Source of the DNA: Leptospira barantonii
GTDB taxonomy: Bacteria > Spirochaetota > Leptospiria > Leptospirales > Leptospiraceae
Length of the DNA: 64,000 nucleotides
Reading direction: 5' to 3'
Assembly (NCBI RefSeq): GCF_002811925.1
Contig: NZ_NPDS01000001.1
Coordinates: forward strand, 832,501 to 896,500
Part shown: positions 14,802-29,055 of the stretch, in pieces
How the letters are laid out: the number at the start of each line of letters is the position of its first letter
How positions within the stretch are numbered: the stretch's first letter is position 1
Translations under genes and position numbers: made by a program
Notes under the pieces: model-generated
What the model saw: only the letters and a program-made list of their open reading frames with translations
Databases searched by the model: none
Told to the model about the DNA's origin: nothing

Positions 14802-14815
14802 GTGGGAGTTCCCAC
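14802..14815. repeat. Short intergenic palindrome (GTGGGA-gt-TCCCAC)
   Basis: Six-base arms around GT form a small hairpin. Near-identical copies occur at 23496, 23539, 53041 and 53183, always outside genes, so this is a dispersed element of this genome. Confidence 0.6.
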
Positions 14816-14831
14816 AAAACCGAAAAAGGCC

Positions 14832-14859
14832 TTGAAATTTGTTCCTTCCATTCTATTTT
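14832..14859 (+). promoter_or_regulatory. Sigma-70-type promoter candidate
   Basis: TTGAAA (14832-14837), a 16-base spacer and TATTTT (14854-14859). It would start transcription about 50 bases before ATG 14917, which supports that start and not the upstream ATG at 14839, which lies inside the promoter. Confidence 0.45.
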
Positions 14860-14916
14860 GTAGCGGTCGATACAATGGTTTTATCCGAGAATCGAAGGGT
14901 TAAAAAGGGGAGATCT

Positions 14917-15480
14917 ATGTTTTTTACGACTACGGAACCGTTTCAAAATCCGAAAAGGCTGATCCTTTTGGCGCTTGGAGGAGGAATTGGTCTTGCCCTT
15001 TGCGATCAAATCCACGTTCAATTTGACGTTCTGCGTTACTTTCATTCCGGAGTTTTCGGTCAGGCTTGGTGGGTTGCGCCCCAGTTCATACTTGCAACTT
15101 TCTTTATGTATTTCGGGGCTTCGGTTTTTAGAAAGGAAATCGAAGCGTTCGAAATTCGAGATTTCACCTTGAGTCTTGTTTGGTTCGTCGCGGCGTATTT
15201 TGCGAGCGGGCTTTTTGCGGGAACTCCTATCACTCTCGCCGTTATCTATCTTGCCACTTGGTTGTTTCGGATCGTTTTTTCGCAGGAAAGAAAGTCCCTG
15301 GCGATTTTTTCGGTTCTTCTTGCGATTTGCGGAACAAGCGCGGAAGCATTGATTTCAAACGCGGGTTTTTTCGTCTATAACCGACCCGATTTTCTTTTGG
15401 TTCCGATTTGGCTCCCCGGTTTGTATCTACACGGAGCGCCTTTGATCTGGAGTTTGATTTCCTGGGTTAAAAAAAGATAG
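14917..15480 (+). CDS. Small polytopic membrane protein resembling INSIG
   Basis: A 187-residue protein with about five or six membrane helices. From ATG 14917 it has a clear agggg ribosome site. Two blocks recall the eukaryotic INSIG family (Pfam INSIG_domain), of which some bacterial members are known. GQAWWVAPQ (48-56) is like the AWWVPP of INSIG after its first helix, and YNRPDFLLVPIWLPGLYLHG (154-173) is like the YxxPDFL-WLP-G segment near the INSIG C-terminus. Spacing between blocks and total helix count also fit. INSIG proteins bind sterol-like or diacylglycerol-like lipids inside the membrane. Here the ligand is unknown. Homology is by eye only, and convergent membrane-protein composition is the alternative. 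Confidence 0.75.
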   Translation: MFFTTTEPFQNPKRLILLALGGGIGLALCDQIHVQFDVLRYFHSGVFGQAWWVAPQFILATFFMYFGASVFRKEIEAFEIRDFTLSLVWFVAAYFASGLFAGTPITLAVIYLATWLFRIVFSQERKSLAIFSVLLAICGTSAEALISNAGFFVYNRPDFLLVPIWLPGLYLHGAPLIWSLISWVKKR

Positions 15481-15497
15481 GAAAGAATTCAGAATTC

Positions 15498-16697
15498 TTA
15501 ATATATCTTCCAGTCTTCCATGTGGAAGGAAACCCCGGGCATTACATAGATCTCGTTGATGGTTTGTTTGTAACTGGAGGACATTTCCGAAAAACCGATT
15601 CCTTGGCTTCCCGCTGTATAATCCGCTCTTGCGATGGAGCCTAACGTGTCTCCGTAATAAGAATTGTATTTTCTCGTGATGTCCTGACGAAGCACCCCAA
15701 TGTCCAAACTGAACCTGCAATATCGAAGAGAAGCTTCCACCATAAACAAGGTTCCGCTGTCCTTTGCGCTTCCGCCGTAAGCCGGAACCGAAGCGAAATA
15801 CGTATTTTGTCCGCTTGCGCTCGCTTGATCTAAAATCTGAGAACCGAAAACGGAAAAGTTTCCTTTGCGGCTCAAGAGTTCGAAGCGGGAACGGATTTCC
15901 AACCAGGGAAGAATTTTCGCTTTGATAAAAATTCCGGGAAGAATTCCGGACATTGTATATTCCGCGTTGATACTTCCTCCGATGCTCCAAGTGACTTGGT
16001 TCGGATTCGAAGCTGTTTCTCTTGTCACGGAATAAGAACCGAAACTGATTTCGTTTCTTTCCGAATATCTGTGAATCCCGATGGAAGGTCCGATCATCAA
16101 CCAACTTAAGATCGGATGCGTGTAGGAAAGACGAAACGTCTGTGAAACTCCTCTGAAGTTGATCAAACGTTTTCCTTCGAACGCGGACGCGTAGTAACGA
16201 TCGGTCCTTGGAGAAACGAAGTTCACGGAAGCCGGATTCTCCCTTCCGTATTTTCCGGAAACGCTGTCTTGGCTAAAAGAAAGATCGATCTTATTCTTCC
16301 ATCCGTACGAAATATCGGAATGTTGCGTGAAGATGTCCAGGTTCTTGGAGGAAGTATAAGGAATCGCAAGCGGCGCGCCCGGATCGGTGACTTGTCTAAA
16401 TAAAGAATTCTTCAGCCAAGAAGGTCCGGTTTCGTCGAGAATCGCCGGGCTTAGATCTCCGATACCGGCTCCGATTCTAAAACGAAGTCTGTGGTCGAAC
16501 GCTTCTAGATATTTTTGCATCGATGAATTGGACGCACTCGCGGCGTTCGCTATGTTCGATTGGTTTTGTTTATCCGCGTTCGCGTTTTGGTCGTTTCCGG
16601 CGGGCCCCGGAGGTTTTGTTTCGTTCTGCGCGTATATCAGAGAATTCGTAAATAAGAATATTAGAATACTTAAAACTACAATACGGATCTTTTTCAA
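15498..16697 (-). CDS. Probable outer-membrane beta-barrel protein
   Basis: A 399-residue exported protein. The signal peptide (about 1-23, ending LIYAQ) is followed by a Pro/Asn/Gln-rich linker (24-55). After it comes a long region of alternating polar and hydrophobic residues rich in Tyr, Ser and Arg with turn-like Gly/Asn/Asp, and the chain ends in an aromatic (DWKIY). These are features of a transmembrane beta-barrel. It has a conserved-looking core (RFRIGAGIGDLSPAILD, about 72-88). I cannot name the family. It lies next to, and in the same direction as, an OmpA-type lipoprotein, separated by only 33 bases, so the two may be co-transcribed (OmpA first). Confidence 0.8.
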   Translation of the reverse strand: MKKIRIVVLSILIFLFTNSLIYAQNETKPPGPAGNDQNANADKQNQSNIANAASASNSSMQKYLEAFDHRLRFRIGAGIGDLSPAILDETGPSWLKNSLFRQVTDPGAPLAIPYTSSKNLDIFTQHSDISYGWKNKIDLSFSQDSVSGKYGRENPASVNFVSPRTDRYYASAFEGKRLINFRGVSQTFRLSYTHPILSWLMIGPSIGIHRYSERNEISFGSYSVTRETASNPNQVTWSIGGSINAEYTMSGILPGIFIKAKILPWLEIRSRFELLSRKGNFSVFGSQILDQASASGQNTYFASVPAYGGSAKDSGTLFMVEASLRYCRFSLDIGVLRQDITRKYNSYYGDTLGSIARADYTAGSQGIGFSEMSSSYKQTINEIYVMPGVSFHMEDWKIY

Positions 16698-16730
16698 AGA
16701 ATTTTTCCTTTTATGATTTCACTTCGTGTA

Positions 16731-17489
16731 TCAAAGAACGAGACGGACCGTGCCGACATAAATTTCGGTTCTTCTGTTTCTCGGTTCTGCGAGCATCGTA
16801 TCCACGATCTTAAACTTGTCCGCGTAACCGTCGACTTCGCCGAATCGATTTTCGGGAAGATTGTGTTTTTTGGATAATTCCGATTTCACCGAGTTTGCTC
16901 TCGCCTTACTCAATGTTAGGTTCGCGTAAAAATAACCGACGCTGTCCGTATGTCCTCCGACTCGAACCTTTGTTTCCGGATACGCGTTCATCGCGTCCGC
17001 GATCTTTTCGATCAGAAGTTTTGCGGCCGGTGTTAAGGTCGCCTTACCGCTCGGAAACGAAACGTCTCCGTCGATGGAAAGAAGAATCTCGCGTAACTTC
17101 TTATTCTCGTCCGTGATTCTTTTTAATGCGATTCCCTTTGTTTCAAGGCCGTCCGCTACCGTATCGAACTTCGTTCCGCTGAATTCGAAATCGGATTTGA
17201 TCCCAGTGTAAACCTTTTCGAGATAATCCGGAGTTCCCATGTCCTCTAACGCGCCTTCGGGCAAACGGCCCAAGGCTTCCTCTCTCGATCCGCTCGCCAA
17301 AGGTTCGGCGAATTTGGAAGGAGGACATCCGCAGAATTTTTGAAACGCAGATGAGTTCGTAAAATCCTTGAGATTGGAAGAAAAGCTGGAACAGGATCCC
17401 GATAGGATGACACAAAGAAAACAAAGAATCGTTTCGATCGATCTCGTTTTTAGGAAACGCGAGATACGATTTGTTTTGATTCGAGGCAT
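16731..17489 (-). CDS. OmpA-family peptidoglycan-binding lipoprotein
   Basis: A 252-residue protein from ATG 17489. The frame extends further upstream, but the signal sequence begins here. A lipobox-like ILSGSC gives lipidated Cys33. Residues about 60-140 are a linker with a coiled-coil-like LETKGIALKRITDENKKLRE. The C-terminal OmpA domain (about 150-250) is unmistakable: ATLTPAAKLLIEKIADAM, KVRVGGHTDSVGYFYANLTL with the Asp that grips diaminopimelate, SKARANSV, and a closing PRNRRTEIYV. It tethers the outer membrane to peptidoglycan. It precedes a beta-barrel gene in the same direction. Confidence 0.9.
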   Translation of the reverse strand: MPRIKTNRISRFLKTRSIETILCFLCVILSGSCSSFSSNLKDFTNSSAFQKFCGCPPSKFAEPLASGSREEALGRLPEGALEDMGTPDYLEKVYTGIKSDFEFSGTKFDTVADGLETKGIALKRITDENKKLREILLSIDGDVSFPSGKATLTPAAKLLIEKIADAMNAYPETKVRVGGHTDSVGYFYANLTLSKARANSVKSELSKKHNLPENRFGEVDGYADKFKIVDTMLAEPRNRRTEIYVGTVRLVL

Positions 17490-17789
17490 TTCGTTTAAAT
17501 AGGGGAGAATTTCGACTTCAAATCCGCTTTGAGTGGACGGCACGTTACGACAGCGTTTCATTCTTATTCCAATTAATATATTATGATTCGGTAAAACAGG
17601 TTTTCGGAATCCGTATGTCGTTGACAATCCAATCCGAAAATTTCGAAAAAAATTATTAACCTTTTTTGACGTTTAAATTGAAGGAAACTAACGTTTCGGA
17701 ATAAAAAATTGAATGAAAAAGGTTGGAACGATTTCGATTCTGTCGTCGAAGGTTAGAATACAAGAATAAATATCGGATTTGAAAATCGT

Positions 17790-20738
17790 ATGACTCAAGC
17801 AATGGCCTCCAAACTCCCTTCCCGTATCATAGTTAAATTCTTATTTCATCCTTTCCTCGTTCTTATCCTTTTGTCGTCGATCGTCTCTTGTAAAAAAGTC
17901 AGCGACGCCGCAAGTTATACGCTCTTCGGGATCAGCGAACAACTTGCGAACGTATTTCAGACTCCAACCGGAGTTCCGATCACCCTCCCGGCGGGACTCA
18001 TAGCGGGATGTCCTTCCGGAACGTCGAATTCGATTCTTGCGATCGGTAACTGTTTCGACGACGGAAAGGATAAATCGATTTCGGGTTTTATCGTTACGAA
18101 GTCGGGCGGTTCCAGTTGTTCGGTTCCGGACAATTACAGTCCCACACTTGCGTTAAACACATTGCTTTCCTTTTTGGCGAACGATTCCACGTCCGCGGAA
18201 TCTCCACCTCCAAGTCCTACGTTCGCATCCTACAGTTTGATCACTCTCGGTTCTGTGAACTCGGGGGTTCAGTCCGCGCGTTTTATTCTTCAGACCTCAC
18301 AACCCAAAAGCACGGAATGGGTGCGAAACGAAATCCAAAGAAAGGTATTCAACGATAATTCTCAGTCGATCGGAACCACGAGCGACGCTTCCACGGACAC
18401 TTCGTTTATCGTCACGATTCGTGTGACCGCAACGGGAAGCAGTTGTACTTTCACGGTCGATACGAAATACGAGGTTACGGTTGTAAGAGCGGGAGCTTGG
18501 GACGCCTATTCGTCGTTAGTCGATGGGAATCTGGGAGGCGGAGGTTCTTCTCCCCCCGATTTAAGAAACGTTTCCTGTACTTGGAGAGAAACATTCCCCA
18601 CAAAAGCTCCTCCGAAAGCGGATTTTCTTTTTGTGATCGATAACTCGGATACGATGACTCCGATTCAGACCGCGGTTAAGGCGAAGATGGTCGCGTTCTT
18701 CGATCGAGTTTCGACTCTCGGTTTGGACGCGAGAATTTCCGTGATCACCACGGACAGTTGGAAACTTCAATCCCCTTCGGGTGATACGGGAGAATGGTTG
18801 GACGTAAGTTCTTCCACGGATCGCACCACGTTCACTGACACGTTAAACGCCATTAGCAACAATGGAAGCCAGTTCGAGTCCGGGATTTTTATGGCGACAA
18901 GAGCTTTGATGAACTCGAGCTCGGGCGGTTCTAAATGTACTTCTTCTCAACCGTATTGTTCTTCCAGCGGAAGAACGACGAACGGAGACAAATGTTCGAT
19001 CACCTCGGTTGCGGCTCAGGATCCTTGCAACGGCACAAATCAAAACGCGTGGAGCAAGAAGGTCGGCTTAGGAAGAAGTTCCGTTCCCACAGCGGTCATA
19101 ATCATCACCGACGAAGGTGATATGTACAATCACTGGGAAAGTTATAACTATTCCATCGGAACGTCATCCGTTCCTTGGGGGCCGTTGGATAGTCCGAGTT
19201 CTTTTCCTGCGAATCGTTCCGTTACGTTTCCTGCAAGTCCTTTGTATTACAACGCGGGAAGTTCGGGAACTCCGGTTCTTGGAACGGGAAGAACATACAC
19301 GGACTTTTTAGATTCTTTGAGAAACACTACGACCGGTGCGAGCGGAAGCGCGAGCATCAATTCTATCTTGAACCTTTTTGCGGACCGCAACAATACGAAG
19401 ATCTACGGAATCGTGGCCCTCAATTCGCAAAGCAACGATTATGCGACCGTGGACGTTTCTAAAAGTATAGACTCCAGCGTTTACACGGGAGTTACGTTGA
19501 CCAACTTCCATACAAAAACCGAAGTTTTCTGTAAAGGGGAAATCACCAGTTCGACACAATGGGCGACGAGCGGTCAGGTGGCTCATTACAGAACTCTCGC
19601 CAATATCGGAACGGCAACTCTTACGAATCAACTCTTGAATACTCCGAACAACCTCGGTCGGGACGACATGGTTTATTCCTTGAAGGACGTCGCTTCCACG
19701 AGCGGAGGAGGGGTTACTTCGATCTGCGGAACCTCGGTGAGTATTAGCAATTTCTTAAATTCGATCGTAGACAATATGGTGACTTTGCAAGGAGGATATC
19801 CATTAGGAAAGTATGATGCGACTTGGAACCGCACTTATACTTCCGGGAATCCGAACACCGCATTGTTTCCTACGGGCACCGCTCCGACCACCGGGAACAT
19901 ATCACCCGGCAGTGTGAAGTTGTATTCGATCGCGGATACGAGATCCATTGACGGTTCGGATTTTATCGCCGGTAATCTGGTTCCTACGGGAACACAAACG
20001 ACTACGAATTCGACCGGCTACAGTTATACAATGCTCAGTGGGAACGTGGTGTTCACGAAATATTCCGGATTTACCAATCTCCCTGCGAGCGCGAGTGCCA
20101 ATCGGGTTCTTGGTGTGGAATACAAATACACTTGGAGAGATACGACAACAGCGGGGAACACAAATACTACCGTCGGTTCCGTGGCGAACTGCCCGGCTTA
20201 CCCGATCGCGTTAGCCGACACGGCTTCTCCCGTAACTCCTATCAGCAGAAGAATTTTCGTATCGGCAACAACTCATAACGGTAACTTCGGAGCCGATGAA
20301 TCTTCTGCGGTCGCTTCTGCGGACTCGCTTTGTAACGCCGATGCGAACAAACCTTCGACCGGAACTTACAAAGCGCTTCTTTGGATTGGAACAACTCGAA
20401 ATCCAAGCGTTACCGATTGGCCTTTGAAGTCCAAGGTTTCCTACTTTCAAGCGGGGAACAACCGAACTTGGGTAGGAACGACGGATATCAATAAAAAGTT
20501 TCCATTTCCTTTGATTGCCGGAATCGGAACCGCGGCCGATAACATTTGGACCGGAATCTCCGTTACGGGAACAGGGCCTTGGACTTGGGCGGAATCCGCA
20601 AATACCTGTTCGACCTTTACGAGCGCTACCGGAAATGGAGCGACTGGAGTCGCAAATGGAACGACTCTTACAAGCATAGACGATAGCACCGGGGATTCCT
20701 GCGGAAATTCCAAAAAACTGTATTGTGTAGAACAGTAG
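17790..20738 (+). CDS. Large lipoprotein with von Willebrand A domain and C-terminal DUF1554
   Basis: A 982-residue surface or periplasmic lipoprotein. The signal (about 10-33) ends in SIVSC, so the Cys there is probably lipidated. After a Ser/Thr-rich region, a VWA domain begins around residue 275: ADFLFVIDNSDTMTPIQT contains the metal-site DxSxT pattern, followed by RISVITTDSW and VPTAVIIITDEGD. The C-terminal 165 residues (about 818-982) form a DUF1554 domain, a lectin-like module common in Leptospira, with paired Cys and WIGTTRNP / TWVGTTDINKKFPF / WTWAES motifs. VWA domains bind proteins through Mg2+, so an adhesin or surface-assembly role is a reasonable inference. It is divergent from the OmpA gene. 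Confidence 0.88.
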   Translation: MTQAMASKLPSRIIVKFLFHPFLVLILLSSIVSCKKVSDAASYTLFGISEQLANVFQTPTGVPITLPAGLIAGCPSGTSNSILAIGNCFDDGKDKSISGFIVTKSGGSSCSVPDNYSPTLALNTLLSFLANDSTSAESPPPSPTFASYSLITLGSVNSGVQSARFILQTSQPKSTEWVRNEIQRKVFNDNSQSIGTTSDASTDTSFIVTIRVTATGSSCTFTVDTKYEVTVVRAGAWDAYSSLVDGNLGGGGSSPPDLRNVSCTWRETFPTKAPPKADFLFVIDNSDTMTPIQTAVKAKMVAFFDRVSTLGLDARISVITTDSWKLQSPSGDTGEWLDVSSSTDRTTFTDTLNAISNNGSQFESGIFMATRALMNSSSGGSKCTSSQPYCSSSGRTTNGDKCSITSVAAQDPCNGTNQNAWSKKVGLGRSSVPTAVIIITDEGDMYNHWESYNYSIGTSSVPWGPLDSPSSFPANRSVTFPASPLYYNAGSSGTPVLGTGRTYTDFLDSLRNTTTGASGSASINSILNLFADRNNTKIYGIVALNSQSNDYATVDVSKSIDSSVYTGVTLTNFHTKTEVFCKGEITSSTQWATSGQVAHYRTLANIGTATLTNQLLNTPNNLGRDDMVYSLKDVASTSGGGVTSICGTSVSISNFLNSIVDNMVTLQGGYPLGKYDATWNRTYTSGNPNTALFPTGTAPTTGNISPGSVKLYSIADTRSIDGSDFIAGNLVPTGTQTTTNSTGYSYTMLSGNVVFTKYSGFTNLPASASANRVLGVEYKYTWRDTTTAGNTNTTVGSVANCPAYPIALADTASPVTPISRRIFVSATTHNGNFGADESSAVASADSLCNADANKPSTGTYKALLWIGTTRNPSVTDWPLKSKVSYFQAGNNRTWVGTTDINKKFPFPLIAGIGTAADNIWTGISVTGTGPWTWAESANTCSTFTSATGNGATGVANGTTLTSIDDSTGDSCGNSKKLYCVEQ

Positions 20739-21057
20739 ATCATAGAAGAGCGATTCGGATCAAATCGGAATTTGTAGTTTCGGTTTGATCCCGTGTTTGT
20801 TCGGGTTTATCCTGTCATATTCTAAGGATAGAATATTCTAAAAACAGAATCGAGTTATGTTTTACTCACCTTTATATTTGAGTGAAAGGTTATATTCTTT
20901 TTTTTTAAAAACGCAGACAGCGTTTGTGTAAATAAAAAAGAATTCTTAAATATTTACTCCCCCTCTTTGGAAAAAACTTTTTATAAAAAGTTCGTTATTG
21001 GTTGCGGATCGAAATTCGTTTTCTTACTTTTAACAAAAATAAAATAGTAGGAAAACA
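20739..21057. promoter_or_regulatory. AT-rich 319-base leader with several palindromes
   Basis: No gene is seen here. A GGATCAAA/TTTGATCC hairpin (20757-20764 and 20784-20791) closes the VWA gene. Then come a 12-base palindrome TAGAATATTCTA (20829-20840), AAGAATTCTT near 20938, and an 18-base perfect palindrome AACTTTTTATAAAAAGTT (20975-20992). They lie upstream of the serine-tract protein gene. They look like operator sites or RNA structures, but no known regulator can be assigned. Confidence 0.5.
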
Positions 21058-21882
21058 ATGAAACAGTTGAAAATACTTTTCACTTTAGTTGCAATCTTTC
21101 TGGTGATCGAGCTCGGCGCGCAAGACAATCAGTCCTCCGGTAACACAAACAATCGCCCAAGCGGAAACTACGAGAATAGCAATTGGTCCGTTCAATACGG
21201 ATTCGGAGCGGGAACCGCGACTTATTCCGAACAATCCGCAAGTAGCGGTTCTTCGGCGCTTTTGCCCATTCTTTTGACTTCAGGTTCTTCGAGCTCGTCC
21301 AGCTCTTCGAATTTGTTGCTTCCGTTACTTCTTTCTTCCGGTTCTTCCAAACAACAGTATTCCGGTTCGACATATCACGGAAGATTTTACGCGGAATATC
21401 TGCCGGGGCATTTCGGTTTGTTGTTCGGTATGTCGAATTCGGTTTTTGATTTAAAAGCGAAAGCCAATCCGACGGATCAACTCTTGCCGCTCTACCTTCT
21501 TCAAAGTATGACGAGCTCCAGTTCTTCGTCCTCTTCTTCCTCGTCATCCTTGACTACGATTCTATTGCTCAGTTCTTTGGATACCGGTTCGGCGGCGAAA
21601 ATTCAAGATAGCATAACGTATCTCGATATAGGTCCTACGTTTCATGCAAGACCTCGCAAAACATTCGATCCGTATTTTGCTTTGGGAGTCGGCGCGGGTA
21701 GTTGTTCCGGAAACTGTTATGCTTATCGGGGTTACGCGAAATTCGGTTTGAGAGTGAATTTCGGAGGCGGTTATATTTTCTTCGAGGGAGAACAATCCCA
21801 CTCTGAAGTTAGAATCGGAAAAGTCTCTTCCGATCCGATCAAAAACCAAATCGGAATTTTCGGTTTCGGTTTGTATCTCTGA
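21058..21882 (+). CDS. Serine-tract outer-membrane protein
   Basis: A 274-residue exported protein with a signal peptide (about 1-21, LGAQ). The barrel-like parts (about 40-60, 98-130 and 175-274) alternate Gly, aromatic and polar residues and end GIFGFGLYL. Two low-complexity blocks interrupt it. Residues about 60-97 contain 8 consecutive Ser followed by Leu-rich LLLPLLLSSG, and residues about 145-175 contain 12 consecutive Ser followed by LTTILLLSSL. The Ser codons are mixed (TCT, TCC, TCG, AGC), giving a pyrimidine-rich DNA tract. The blocks look like surface loops of variable length. I do not recognise the family. Confidence 0.8.
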   Translation: MKQLKILFTLVAIFLVIELGAQDNQSSGNTNNRPSGNYENSNWSVQYGFGAGTATYSEQSASSGSSALLPILLTSGSSSSSSSSNLLLPLLLSSGSSKQQYSGSTYHGRFYAEYLPGHFGLLFGMSNSVFDLKAKANPTDQLLPLYLLQSMTSSSSSSSSSSSSLTTILLLSSLDTGSAAKIQDSITYLDIGPTFHARPRKTFDPYFALGVGAGSCSGNCYAYRGYAKFGLRVNFGGGYIFFEGEQSHSEVRIGKVSSDPIKNQIGIFGFGLYL

Positions 21883-21889
21883 TCTTTTC

Positions 21890-22816
<927 letters not shown>

Positions 22817-22857
22817 AAACCTTGACTTTCTTCGATTTCAGGTCAGTCTGAAAGACT

Positions 22858-23487
<630 letters not shown>

Positions 23488-23495
23488 GTAGAATT

Positions 23496-23552
23496 GTATG
23501 AGTTCCTACATTTTGGAAATCCGCAAAGATTTCGAGGTGTAGGAGTTCCCAC
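23496..23552. repeat. Two copies of the GTGGGA/TCCCAC-type palindrome
   Basis: GTATGAGTTCCTAC (23496-23509, one mismatch in the arm) and GTAGGAGTTCCCAC (23539-23552) flank about 30 bases in the gap between the YceI gene and rplM. They belong to the same dispersed family as 14802 and 53041. Confidence 0.6.
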
Positions 23553-23595
23553 AAACTCCGAAAAACAGGTCCAAACAGCCTCTTTCCGGTACTTT

Positions 23596-23631
<36 letters not shown>

Positions 23632-23653
23632 ATCTGGCTCCTACAGGACGATT

Positions 23654-24107
<454 letters not shown>

Positions 24108-24117
24108 GGAGACCTGA

Positions 24118-24526
<409 letters not shown>

Positions 24527-24538
24527 CATTTCGTTTCG

Positions 24539-27364
<2,826 letters not shown>

Positions 27365-27368
<4 letters not shown>

Positions 27369-27856
27369 GCGATCCTTCCTTTGACGTGGTTTCAGAAATC
27401 AGTAGACCCGAGTTGATCAACGCGGTGACTCAGGCTCTCGGTGAAATTAAAAACCGTTTTGATTTTAAGGGTTCCAAATCCGACATTCAACTCGAAGACG
27501 AACAACTCGTTTTAACTTCGGATAACGAAGCGAAGTTGGAAAGTGTGATCGACGTTCTCATTTCCAAGATGGCAAAACGCGGTTTGGGTTTAAAGAATTT
27601 CGATTTCAAATCCAAGATCGAATCCGCGACCGGCGGCACCGTCCGGATGAAGGTCAAAATCCGCAAAGGAATGGAAAAGGAACAAACCAAAGAAGTTACG
27701 AGAATCATCAAGGATTCCAAACTCAAGGTAAACGTTACGATCATGGGAGAATCGGTCCGAGTCGTGGGCAAAAAAAAGGACGATCTCCAGGAAGTGATTC
27801 ACCTGTTAAAAACGTCCGAACTTCCGTTCGACGTTCAGTTTACCAATTACAAATAA
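27365..27856 (+). CDS. YajQ-family nucleotide-binding protein (UPF0234)
   Basis: A 163-residue cytoplasmic protein matching the family throughout: DPSFDVVSEISRPELINAVT at the start, NRFDFKGSKSDIQLEDEQLV, the central KMAKRGLGLKNFDFKSKIES and the KKKDDLQEVIHLLK end. The fold is two RRM-like halves. Some relatives bind cyclic di-GMP and act on gene expression in other bacteria. That could connect to the EAL phosphodiesterase at 50501, but this is only a family-based suggestion. It is translationally coupled to alaS by an ATGA overlap. Confidence 0.93.
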
Positions 27857-27946
27857 TCGCTTCTTCTTGACAGAGTGGCAACGCTCTGTCAAAATCTGCA
27901 ACTATACAGAAACCTAAATTCTTGGATCGGAAAACGAATCCAAGAC

Positions 27947-28508
<562 letters not shown>

Positions 28509-28611
28509 ACTCGAGCGACGTTTTGTTCGATTCGGGCGTTATACGATATATCGTAGCCGCCGGAAGAATTCTTTTCTTAAACAAATCGCGGACTACATTG
28601 GTCAAACTAGT

Positions 28612-29007
28612 ATGAAAAAAATATTCCTCATCGGTGTTTTAGCAAGTTTGATTACCTTCGGAATCTCTGCCGAAGACGAAAGTCCCGTTAAATTCAAATT
28701 GGAAAAAAGTTTCGGAAATTCTTATCTTCTCAAGATCGTTCATCCGGCCAATTACGGAATTCAGAAAGACGCTCCGCATAAGATTCTTCTCAATGCGAGC
28801 AACGGATTGAAAGTCGAAAAAGCCGACCTAAAAGTGAAAGGGAAAACTTCCGAAAAGAAAAAGGAATACCTCGCTTCCGTAGATCCGATTCCGTTAGTCG
28901 TAACGGGTAAGGGAGAATTGGAAATTCACGGAAAGATCTATTACTGCAATTTCGATAAGAACATCTGCATTCCCGGCAAAATCCAACAAGTAGAAATCAT
29001 TCAATAA
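28612..29007 (+). CDS. Small exported protein with CX6C pair, DsbD-alpha-like
   Basis: A 131-residue periplasmic protein. The signal peptide (1-20, GISA) is followed by an all-beta domain. Near the C-terminus the motif KIYYCNFDKNICIPGK has Cys112 and Cys119. Its spacing and aromatic context resemble the redox-active loop of the N-terminal domain of DsbD-like thiol-disulphide proteins. Unlike DsbD it has no membrane or thioredoxin domain attached. A role as a periplasmic electron carrier is a guess from the motif; a structural disulphide is the alternative. An inverted repeat follows the stop. Confidence 0.75.
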   Translation: MKKIFLIGVLASLITFGISAEDESPVKFKLEKSFGNSYLLKIVHPANYGIQKDAPHKILLNASNGLKVEKADLKVKGKTSEKKKEYLASVDPIPLVVTGKGELEIHGKIYYCNFDKNICIPGKIQQVEIIQ

Positions 29008-29016
29008 ACGATCGCA

Positions 29017-29042
29017 ATCGCGGAAGACGTTTCGTCCGCGAT
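29017..29042. terminator. Hairpin between convergent genes
   Basis: ATCGCGGA (29017-29024) pairs with TCCGCGAT (29035-29042) around a 10-base loop. There is no T run. It lies in the 48-base gap between two convergent genes. Confidence 0.5.
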
Positions 29043-29055
29043 CGCGCAATTTCGA

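Noticed and set aside
14839..14916. Upstream ATG of the INSIG-like gene
   Set aside because: It falls inside the candidate promoter; ATG 14917 has its own ribosome site.
20829..20840. TAGAATATTCTA as a Per box
   Set aside because: It lacks the central base of the 7-1-7 palindrome and the flanking T/A pair. A second copy at 39104 is the inside of a terminator stem.
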